Source: Chlamydomonas sphaeroides | Lineage: Eukaryota > Chlorophyta > Chlorophyceae > Chlamydomonadales > Chlamydomonadaceae | Reading direction: 5' to 3' | NCBI GenBank assembly: GCA_001662425.1 | Contig: BDDC01000645.1 | Location: 21,697 to 37,095 of the forward strand | Length of the DNA stretch: 15,399 bases | Shown here: positions 1 to 10,200 of the stretch, piece by piece | Layout: every line of letters begins with the position of its first letter | Position numbering within the stretch: position 1 is the first letter of the stretch | Notes under the pieces: generated by a model | Database searches by the model: none | What the model saw: only the letters and a program-made list of their open reading frames with translations | What the model was told of the DNA's origin: nothing | Made by a program: the position numbers and the translations under genes

Positions 1-1013
1 CACACCAGGGCATGCAGACTACATGTATAACATACCATTATTGGGCCCCTGACCACCGAGAAAAGCAAAACATGCATGCCAGGCCGCATTGACAAGTTTC
101 TACCAAATTGTATCTGCCAAGTGTGTATCCACCATTACGCATGCCATAACTACACGAGCTGCACAACACCAAGCCAACTGTGTGCGAGTAAACTCGTGAG
201 AGCGGCGCATTCCCAGACTATGACATGATGATCAGCAGTCCACGCAATGACTAGGATGCTCGCGGCACTGCGGCCACGAGGCCTCCTGCCATGAATAGCC
301 ATGCAATGTTATTGGCAGTGTTGCAAGGGGTTCCAACAGATCCAGCGGCCGCTGTCTTGCATATCCCCAACGTGGTCGATTCCACAATGAAAACCATTTC
401 CTTGATCCAGCAGCTCAGGCAGCCCGCACCGAGCGTATTCGAGCACAGCCCCGGGGAAATTTCCTTTGCCCGGCGCGCCGCCGTGCATCAAAGGCAGCTC
501 AGCGGCCTCCCTTGTCCGACCGCACGGCACCCCGCCCCCACCCGTGGAGGCTCCGTCGTCATCTTGTCACAGCGGCGCGGGAGCCTGCCGCCACCTGGCC
601 ATCCTGGCTCCAGCATCCCCAGCGAGCTGGCAGTACAGCAGCCCAAGCCGAAGGAGCCGCGCCGCGGACCACCACGCCGCTACCCAGCGTGCCGGCACGT
701 GATGAGGCCGGCACGCTGCTTGCAAGCGCAGCGAGGCGCCACGCATGGGCAAGGCGATCCCAGAATGCGCCAGCCGCGGTGAGCCAAGCACAACGCCCTG
801 CGCCGCGTTGAGCAGCTTGTGTTACGTATGGCCACACGCATTTGTGACATGGTATACATCATATGCTTCAATGGCCGGCACCTGCACCATCTATCAGCCG
901 GTGGCTTGACCATGTCAACGGCACTCAAATGCGGCATGTAGCCCATAGATAGCCCTACGTACATGTATGGGTGTAAAGGCATATACCCTTTTGAGTACCC
1001 CCAATAAAAGTAA
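1..1013. other. Sequence beyond the kinase gene 3' end
   Basis: Mixed composition with several TACGTA/ATGTA-rich short motifs (near 829 and 955). Apart from the doubtful ORF at 291-782 I see no gene, RNA or repeat. Confidence 0.4.
291..782 (+). CDS. Uncertain hypothetical ORF, 163 codons
   Basis: The first 60 codons (HIPNVVDSTMKTISLIQQLR, FEHSPGEISFARRA) look protein-like; the rest is low-complexity Pro/Arg. No homology recognised, no clear splice sites or promoter. It is convergent with the kinase gene and could be chance. Confidence 0.15.
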   Translation: MNSHAMLLAVLQGVPTDPAAAVLHIPNVVDSTMKTISLIQQLRQPAPSVFEHSPGEISFARRAAVHQRQLSGLPCPTARHPAPTRGGSVVILSQRRGSLPPPGHPGSSIPSELAVQQPKPKEPRRGPPRRYPACRHVMRPARCLQAQRGATHGQGDPRMRQPR

Positions 1014-1019
1014 TTTATT
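1014..1019 (-). other. Possible polyadenylation hexamer AATAAA
   Basis: AATAAA occurs on the minus strand about 26 bases past the kinase stop. Volvocine algae normally use TGTAA, and I see no TGTAA on this strand in the next 1 kb, so the true 3' end is uncertain. Confidence 0.2.
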
Positions 1020-1044
1020 CATGATGGTGTTGTCATCACGTACC

Positions 1045-1251
1045 TCAGGGCATCAGCGCCGCCTTCACTATGACATCGGGCCTGCTGGCCGTGTCCCAGG
1101 CTGCCACCACCAACTCGTCCAGGCCCAGGTCCCCCATGACCGGCCCGCGAGGTGTTCCTGCACCCAGGGCGCCATCGACAAGCACCGGCTTGAGGGATAG
1201 CCATACGCCTGTGAGGCCGGCACGCACACTGGCGGGGGCCCCAACGATACG
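1045..1251 (-). CDS. C-terminal tail exon and stop
   Basis: The acceptor GGCGCCAG gives RIVGAPASVRAGLTGVWLSL, then KPVLVDGALG, a Met-Gly-Asp-Leu-Gly segment, LDELVVAAWDTASRPDVIV and KAALMP, then TGA. It follows the kinase in phase 0 with strong third-position G/C in this frame only. It adds 68 residues after the kinase domain. No domain recognised; it may be regulatory or protein-binding. Confidence 0.7.
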   Translation of the reverse strand, partial: RIVGAPASVRAGLTGVWLSLKPVLVDGALGAGTPRGPVMGDLGLDELVVAAWDTASRPDVIVKAALMP

Positions 1252-4200
1252 CTGGCGCCGTATGTTACGTATGTGCGGCGCGCATCGCACGTAGGGCTGG
1301 CTGCTGTCAGCTGCCCCTTCAGGCGCATTGCCGGCCTTTGCATACGATACGTCATCCAGGCCCACAGTGGCAGGTCACGCAGAGTTCTGTTGCACGCATA
1401 GAATGCCCTACCTGGACCAGCATCAGCTGCTTGACTATGTCGGCGGCCGCGGGCCGGCGGTACGGGTCGGGGTCCCTGTTTTCGGTGGCAGCCACACAGG
1501 CGGCCGCGCAGTCATGCGTGACATCAACGAGCTCCAAGCTCTTGCAGTACGGGCGGCGGCTTCACAGCTCACGACGCATCTACGTCACATGCGTCGCAGA
1601 GATGAACATCGGCCGCCGTGCGGTGTACTCTGCACGGCAGGCTCCACTTGCTGTCTCACCAGCATTCGACCAGCAGCCGAACCAGCTTGGTTGGCCACCG
1701 CGGCTCAGGCAGCGAGGTCGGCAGCCGCAGGCGTCGCTTCATGAGTGTCACCTCCACCGCGATCTGGTCGGGGCCAGGACGACGGGAGAGAAGGGGAGGG
1801 GAAGGAGGGATGGCGGTGAATGGAGGCAGGGCACGCGTTGTCCCGCCCATACGTAGCCCAGCAGTTTGCTGATCATGGATTGCGTCCACTGCCGCGGTCT
1901 GTTGGGGGCCGGGAGACGGGCGGGGCTCTGCCGGTAAGTTTGGTGGGCACCATGGCCACGGGTAAGCCCCGGCGTGTTGGGATGACAGCGACAAGCAGGG
2001 ATGCCTGTATGTGGGCGCCTTGCCCTAGCGAAGCTCCTAGCCTTAGCCATTCTTCTGGCCTGCCGAATGGCGCTCTCAACCTACCCAACGCAGGTAGCGA
2101 TGCATGTACCGAATGGTACGGGAAGGTACGGTACGGTACGGCACGGCACGGTGCGGTACGGTACTGCACGCACCTGTACGGGGCTCAGGCCGAGCCACGG
2201 CTGCTCGCCGGACAGCATCTCCCTGCGGCGGGGGCAGGGATGTGGCCATAGCATAGGGCAATTAATCATTTCGCAGCAGCTGCCAGGTAGGCAACACCAC
2301 GACACGAGCAGCCGCAGCCATCGTGTCGTGTCGTGGGCCAAGGCTGGCGCATGTTTGTGCGGCAGTCACCACACGGGGCTAACACGTTGCGTCCTGAGTC
2401 GTGCCGCAGAGTGGACGACGCTCTCTGCTGGCATCTGCGTTCTGTGTTCGGGCCGCGTGATTGCAGGCTGGCTATTGCTTTGTGCGCGTTGCGCTGAGAG
2501 GGTGGGCGCGCCGTCGGGTGGTTGCTTGGGAAGTTTTCGCTTGCTCCAAATACCAATCCGGGCGGGGGACATGTATTGGGAATCGGCTGAAGGGTGGCTG
2601 CCTCCTGATTGCTGTCTTTGGGGTGTCTTTGGCCATCTGTCACGCCCACTCCATGTAAATACCGCTTCCTAACACGGCTACAAGCTCAATTGTCCACATT
2701 CTAGACTTCTAGACTAGCATTTCTGCGAATTGTAATTAGTTGCCAAGCTTTCAGTGCTCTGTTGGCCATGCTCACCACAAGATGACGGCGTAGCTGTAGC
2801 AGTCGGCCTTGTGCGTGAGGCCGGACTGCTGCACATCATAGCACTGCGCAAGACGGAGGAATGACGGTTGGCGGGAAGAAGTCTGCGTCAAGTGTGTGTC
2901 ATGGCGCTGGGGCCTTGGACATGGGTGATCAGGACGGCTCTCAGCTCGGGGGCCCGATATGTGGAACGGACTGTCCACCATGATGATCACTGTGATTCCA
3001 TTCTACGAAATACGTATACATGTATGCACGTATATCGATAGGTCGCATCAAACCCGGCTCTCACCTCGGGGGCCAGGTACGCGGCCTGTGAACACACAGC
3101 ACAAGGCGGCGACAAGTGATGAGTCAGTGCCATGATGCAGCAGAGAGCAACGTCTGACGACGATCCAGCCTTGGAAGCAAGGCGCTCCGCAACGCCTGCG
3201 CCCAGAGCTATACAGACAGCCTAGCCGCCGCCGCGACGCCTGCTCAGGCACGCTGCGCCTTGGTTCGTTAGCTAGGGCTTGTAGCTGGGGGGTCGGGCTG
3301 CACGCCCAGTCTACGCGCCCAGAGCCACATGGACAGCAGGGCCAGCAACCTGCACTGCGGCACGCTGTGCCCATGTTGGCTCCAACCCACTACTCAGCAC
3401 TGCCGGACACACGCGAGAGAGCACCAGCAGCGGCTCATCCCTCCCTTGCATGCCATACGGGCCCCGGTAGCCGTGCTGCTGTGCTTACCGTGCCAGCCTC
3501 CGGGTTCTTGGTGACCAGGACGCTCTCCCGCAGCCGCGAAATCCCGAAGTCCTGCGATGAGCCAACAGAGGGTGGGGGACGGAACGACACGCTTGCACAC
3601 AGCATGCTCGTGACAAACAGCGCGTCTAGGAAACCGGGAGCGTCCGCCCACGGCTCGCTTCGGGTTCCCGCCTTAGATCTAATATGCCCTCGGCGGCGCC
3701 GACCCCCTCAGTAGAACGAGCAGTATTGCAGGCCCGGGGGCAGATGGGATGGGACACAATCGACACAAAATGTATGTAGCATCGAGGCTGCCGCCGTACC
3801 GAGATCTTGACGGCGGGTCTGTCGCCCCAGGGGTTGTTGAGCAGCACGTTGGCGGGCTGACGGCCGCGGTGGGTGAGCGGTTGTAGGGTGCAGGCGTCGG
3901 AGGGTTGATGCTGAGTTGGCTGGGTTTGGGCACGTGGCTGAGCGGCATGTGCGCCCCACTGCCCACCTTGAGGTCGCGGTGGATGATGGTGGGGTGCAGG
4001 TAGGCGAGGCCCTTGGCAATCTCCAGCGCAATGTGCACCACCTGGCAGCGGGGCGGAGCGGGAGGGGAAACACGGGGTGTGCTGGCTGGCGTGCTGTAAA
4101 AGAATTATTTTGGCCGAGTGTGGTCACTGCGCAAATGTGGCAGCAGGCTCAGCGCCGCCACCATCGAGCGTCGCCACCATCGGGCGCCTCGCCTGCCCCT

Positions 4201-7200
4201 GCTCTCCGGGTGCTCGCTCCACAACGCAAGAAGTGGACGCTCCATGGCACCTTCGCCCCCACCTTGGGCAGCGGCAGCAGCGAGCGCAGCCCACACCGCA
4301 GGGCCCCGGCCTCTCCGGCCCCGGGCTCTCGGTACAGCAGTCGGTCCAGGGTGGTCTCCATCAGCTCCAGCACCAGGAAGGGCCGAGGAGGCGCCAGGCA
4401 CTGCGGGGAAGGGCGGCCGCAGCAATGGGATGGCGCGGCTTGAGTAACCTCATGATTTGCTGGATGCATGGATGGCCCGCCTTGACGTTTGGCGTGTCAA
4501 GCCGGACACTCCTTGCTCCCTCCCACCGAAACCACCATGCCAAGGGAATGGGCGCCCACGGCTGTCCGCTCGCTCGAGCGGCGCCTGGCACAGCCATGCC
4601 ATCCATGCCCCTCCCTCCCCCTCCGCTCTCCCTGCTCACCGCCGCCAGCACCCGCACGATGTTATCGTGGCGGCAGCGCCCCAGCACCTCCAGCTCCTGC
4701 GGGTCACGAAGGCATAGACGCCGGACAGGGCGGGTGGACGGAGACAGGTTATGGGGCGGCCGGCACTGCGACCGCCGCAGCAAGCAGGTGTCGGCAGCTA
4801 GCGCCAATGCACATCCACATCCCCCACCATGCTCCCCTAGCGCTGCCCCGCCCACCTGTGCCAGCACCCCCGCCCGCTGCTCCGTGGCCCCTGGCGCGCA
4901 GTCATCTGCCAGTTGGTGGCTCAGGATCTGCTTGACCGCCACTCTCTGGCCGCGGTAGAGGCCCTCGTGCACGCGGGAGAAGCCGCCCTGGGTAGACAGG
5001 AGGGGTGGAAGGGGGCATCAGGGAGCAGGAGGCGTGTTCGCTCGTGGAGATGGCACGCTACTGCACAGCCATAGCGGTGTTCAAGGTGCTTCCATGTATC
5101 GAAGTACACCCATAACAGCGAGCAAGACCCACCTTGCCGAGGACGGTCGGCAGGATCTGCACAACATCCGGCGGCGGCGGGCTGCCGTCCTGTGGTGGGT
5201 GGGTGCAGAAGGTGGGGAGGATGGAGTGTGTTGTGTGGGTTCGGTAGGGAGGGCGAACTGGGCTGCTGTGGGCACTGGAGGGCCGAGGGCCGCCAGCGCG
5301 CCGAGCATACCGCAGAGCATAAAACACAAGAAGGAAGTTAATCACCTATATGCAGAGCATGCAGTACAGTGCAGACCTAGGTGACCTTCCATACCAGAGG
5401 CCAACCACGCAGGCGAGGGGTGGCAGCAAATTTGGGATCAGACGAAACAGCAACACGCGAACACAACATGGCCGCAGGATTGAACAGGTAACAGGGGGTG
5501 TGCTAGCATAGCGGTGGTGACCCAGCCACACCATGCCTTCTACATGCTGAAAGAATGGGTGCAACGCTGCACTGGATGGGCGGAAGCCGGGGCCTTGGCG
5601 AGACGCGTACGCCCGACACTACTGGTCACCGTGAAGTTGAGGTATGCTTCGGTTTTGGTCTTCCCGCCGCCATCTCGTTGCATGCACGTACGTTGACACC
5701 CGCCCACCCGCTCACCCCCGTACGTCACGAATCCCTGGGCTTCGTGCTGTATTTAGTGTGGGCCGCATGTCCCGCATGCTCGTGTGACTGTATTCTACCT
5801 TTCGGGTATCCGCACGTACCTCGGACGGAGCCCACAGCGTCATGTCGTCACGCAGCCGCGTCAGATTGGTGACGAGCTCGACGCCGGCGTCGCCTGCGCG
5901 GGGGCAAATACGCAGGCGCGCAGTAGCGCCCTCGCTGTCATCAGCCAAGGGCGAAGTTTCGACCGGGCATGCCCATGGCTCGATTCCCCGGCCGCTTCCC
6001 CAGCTTGGATACATTGTAGGATTCTACATTACTCTGCATTCTCCGCTGTGACTTGGCAAAAGGGTTCTGTACTGAAGCGCGACCCTACCCGATGTGGGTG
6101 CGCTGCCGCCAACGGCCTCCTGGCTCATCGCCGCACGAGGCATCTGCACGGGCGGCCGCGCGGGCAGCCCCACCTGTGTAGCGGCGCGGGCGCAGGACCG
6201 TGTGTCACACCACTGCAGTATGAAGGTAGGAACGGTCGCAAATACACATGTACGGTGTTGGATGGGTAGTATGAAATCAGCACCGCCAGCCTCGACGACT
6301 GCGCAGTGACAGCAGCGCCAGCATAACCCCCAGACAGAGCGCTCCTCGTCACCAGCAACGGCCAGCGCGCGCCTCTAGCTGCTGGCGCGCTCCCCTCCTG
6401 CTGCACAGATCCTTGCTTGCTCGCCCGCCCGCGGGGAAATGATGGGCGCGGCGACGGCTACCCGGCGGGGAGAGCCCGCCCCTGGCAGCTCCCTGCCGCT
6501 GACGTAGCTACGACCGCGACCCCTCCTGCGCGACCCCCCATGCATGCATGCATGCCACCGCGCCAGCCCTCGCACCCTTCGCACCGGCGCGTCATGCTAG
6601 CTACCCGTCATGCTGCTATGTTGATGCACAGCGGGTAGCAAGTCCATCCCTCGCACCGGCGTGTCCGGCTCCGCCTCCTGGCCGCCACCCTGCTGCTGCC
6701 TGGCAGCGTCCGGTGCAGCCAAGGGCGCCACACACGCGTAGACAGCGGCGCTGCTGCCTGAACCCAGCACATGGGCTCCGCCGCTGGCGCTGCTGCCGGT
6801 GACTGCCGGCGATAGCGTCAACGCTGGCGCTGCGAGCGATGACAAAAGCTGCGCGGCTTTGCCGGACGCGTCTCGCTGGGCCTCCATGTTGTCAGCAACG
6901 TAAGGCACGCCGGCCTTGCCTTGCGGCTGCTGAATCTGTGGGTTGCTGTCCGACCGGAGCTGGCTGCGGCGGCGGAGCAACGCCCAGGCCGCGCCCGCCA
7001 GCGCCAACAGCAGCACGGCGCCTGAGAAGGGCGGGCGCAACATGGGGCCACTTGCCTGAGCACATGGAGCGATCAGCCGCGCGGTACGTGGGGTGGCTGG
7101 CATGCACGCTGGCAAATTCGAATGGTTGGGCGGTGCGATATATATGGGCGGCCTGCCCCCGGTGGCGCAGGCAGAGCCTCCAGAGCCTCGCTGCCCCTGC

Positions 7201-10200
7201 CTGTGCCGCCCCTGACTGCGGCACCGCGCCTGCCCGCGCCGTCCCTGCCCGCGCCGTCCCTGCTCGCGCCGTCCCTGCCCGCGCCACCCCTGCCTGACCC
7301 GGTCTGACCAGGGCCCGGCTCACCCCCCACGGCACAGCCCGCGGCGATGGCGGTCGTGTCTTGTTTGCTGCCGCCGCCGCCCTCGCCCTGCGCCCCGGCA
7401 GACCGCTGCAAGTCTGAGCGCGACAGCCCGTCGCCTGGCCCGGCGCTGGGGTTTGCGGTCGGCGCCGGCGGCGGGGAGGGCGGCGGTCGTGCTGCCGCCG
7501 GGGGGCTGAGCCAGTCGACGACGGGCGGCAGCACCTTGAGGCGCATGGACTGCAGCATGCAACCTGGGGGGCGGGAGGGGGGAGGGAAGAAGGGCGGAAG
7601 GGAGGGGCGGTGACACATTGGGCGTTGCGCACCAATCGATGTACGGCCGAAGCTGCTGGCGGCACCCCAGCCGGTAGAGCCCCTGCCCTGAGGAGCCCGC
7701 CCCACCAATGGGCGCCTGGGAGGAGAGGCAGTCCCTGGCGGTGGACGAGGTTTGCAGGGTGCACACAGGGAGGCGAGCACACGGGGCGGGTGCGTGAGGG
7801 GGTTGTCATTGACGGCGGCAGCCAGGGCGGGCCGCTGTGCCGCGGCTTCCAGCCCGTGAGGCTGTGCACGTCGTGCCGTGCGGCCTTCACCCCCACCCAC
7901 CCACCGCCACCGCATGCCGCCCACGCACGGTGTGGCAGAGGGTGTGCGCATGCAGGTGAGGAAGGCGCATGCATAGGCAGTCGGCGCTATACGTGCTGCT
8001 GCGTGGCGTGGCGTTACCGGCATGTCACCGCGCCAGCAGCAGCACTCACTCGGGCACCAGGCTGCGGCACAGCGCGGCGACCTCCAGGGTCCGCACGACG
8101 TAATTATTGGGCACGGGCGCGCCTGCAAAGAGTCGCAGGGCACGGCACGGGCCCGGTCGGTGTTGATGGCGGCACCGGCGGTAAGGGGCAGCTAGCAGCC
8201 TATAAGCATTGCGCAACCTAGCGGTTACTGCCACTGTTACTTTTACACCGCAAAGCGAAGGTCGCCGGTGGTTCACAGCCAGGGGGGCCAACGGCATTTC
8301 AAAGCGCGCGTGTTGGTGAGCTGGGGCCCTCGGCCCCGCAGGGCTTCGGCCCGCCTATTCCACACATCCCTCAGATACCAGGCCAAATGGCTCGGGTTGC
8401 CTGCTAGCATCGGCGCATGCCGCGGCTTGCTCGTTGAAGTTCGTGTGAGTAGTGTGAGACGCGCTCACCAGCCAGACAGGCGCCCTGGATTTGCGTCCTA
8501 CTTAAGGGGCCGGTAATCAGGCGCCGGATACCGTGCTGCCGTTGCGATTCCCTGTTTTTGTTCTATCGTAATGCATGACGAGAAGTTTCACAACGTTTGT
8601 CGTGAGGCCGGCCTACCGATGGTATCAACATCGTAGCCAACGAACGCCATGTCGTGCAGTATTGAGAAATGCGCCCAGCAACGGCCGTGCAACCTGTACG
8701 TGTAGCGGCACATGACGTGTTGGCACTGGGCGCGATAGCGTGGTACAGTAATACGTGCATGGTACGGCATCATGTACGGAGCCCAATGGCGGGGGGTCAG
8801 CATATGGCACAGCCCAGCCCACGCACGCAAGTTGCACAGTTGACCGTTACGACCGCGCACCGTCCAGTGTCATTAACACAGCCGGACTGCTCCATGCCCA
8901 GTGAGATGTTCTGCTGCCCCGGCATGTCTGGCGGCCGCTTTGCTGCTGCAAAATTAACCACCTGGAGAGCGTGCGGGTAGCACACGTCTGCGTGCAGGAC
9001 AAGGGGACAATTGCAGGCGCAATGCCGTTTTGCACTTGCTGCGCAGAACTTCATACAATGTCATGAAGTAAAACGTCTGCACATCATAGCGCGTGGGCGC
9101 GGGCGCCAGGATTGCAGATGGCGGGGGCGGGGGCGCAGGGGGCGGGGGCACAGGAGGCGGGGGCACCGGGGGCGCGGACGCGGGAGGCACGGGCTTCGGG
9201 GGCACCAGCGCCGGGGGTGCGGGCGCGGAGGGCGCGGCAGTCGGGGACACGGGCACCCGGGGGGGGGTGGCGGGTGAAGGGGCGCGCATGCCGGGGGTGT
9301 GGGTGCCGGGGGTGTGGGCGCTGGGGACGTGGGCGCGGGCGCGGGTGCAGGGGATGCGGGCGGCATGCGCGTGGGCGCCGGCGACAGGGGTGCGGGCACC
9401 GGGGCTGCAAGGGCCGGGGGCAAGGGGTGCTGGCGGCGTGGGTTTGGGCAGCGCTGACGGCACGGGCGTGAGCGGTTCGGGTGCAGGCGCCGGCGCGGGG
9501 GCCGCGGGCGCAGCGGGTGCGTGGGTGCGTGGGTGCGTGGGTGCGTGGGTGCGTGGGTGCACGAGGCTCAGGGGCTGGGGGTGAGGGCGCTGGGAGAGCC
9601 GCCGGTGCTGGGCGAGCCGCCGGTGCTGGGAGGGCTGCAGTCGCTGGGAGGGCCACGGGGCGCTACAGGCGCGGGCGTTGCGGGTGTGGACACTGCAGGT
9701 GCGAGTGCTGCGGGCGCAGGCGCGGTGGGCGCAGACAGCGCGGGCGCGGCAGCTGTGGGTGGCGCGGGCGGCACGGGCGGGGGCGGCACGGGCGGGGGCG
9801 GCACAGGCGGGGACGGCACGGGCGGGGGCGGCACGGGCGCGGGCGGCACGGGCGGGGGCGGCACGGGCGGGGGCGGCACGGGCGCGGGCGGCGCGGGCGC
9901 GGGTGGCGCGGGCGCGGGTGGCGCGGGCGCGGGCGCGGGCGCCAGTGTGGGCTCAGGCGCCAGTGTGGGCTCAGGCGTGGGGGTACAGGCAATCCTGGAA
10001 CACACTATGCTCACCCAGGATCCCAGCTCCCTGGCCTTCAAGCACCAGCTGAGCGCCCTGCGTGCCTGCATGCAGTGGGACGGATACCCCATGTATGTAC
10101 GGCACAGGAGCAGGATATCGTGAATCACGTATGGTTGTGGAATCCCCTGCAAGCCAAACCCTGATCCGCACGGGCCACGGCCCACCGCCGGCACGCACCC

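Noticed and set aside
2115..2165. Repeat as telomeric or centromeric sequence
   Set aside because: The 5-bp unit is unlike the algal TTTTAGGG telomere repeat and the array is only 50 bp, within an intron.
2266..2649. Minus-strand ORF of 127 codons between kinase exons
   Set aside because: No similarity to kinase C-lobe sequence. The C-lobe continues in exon 2222-2174 with correct phase, so this is intron.
2772..2776. In-frame TGA right after VILW as a premature stop of the kinase
   Set aside because: The bases form the donor TG|GTGAGC, and the next exon completes the Trp codon and continues EMLSGEQPW.
7741..7861. Alternative frame with ALAAAVNDNPLTHPPRVL as the coding frame
   Set aside because: It looks coding but fits neither the phase-2 donor upstream nor the phase-0 acceptor downstream, whereas the LTGWKPRHSG frame fits both. 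Kept only as a doubt in that exon's entry.
6892..8143. Two overlapping minus-strand ORFs of about 360 codons taken as intact single-exon proteins
   Set aside because: They run through introns. The coding frame changes at splice sites, and joining the exons gives matched phases and a transmembrane helix.
9516..9945. CRISPR array
   Set aside because: The repeats are short, adjacent and without spacers, in a eukaryotic coding region.
9011..10164. Long plus-strand Gly/Arg- and Gly/Ala-rich ORFs
   Set aside because: They are the complement of the Pro-rich rod. GC-rich repeats leave all frames open, and only the minus strand continues into exons with splice sites and a recognisable kinase.
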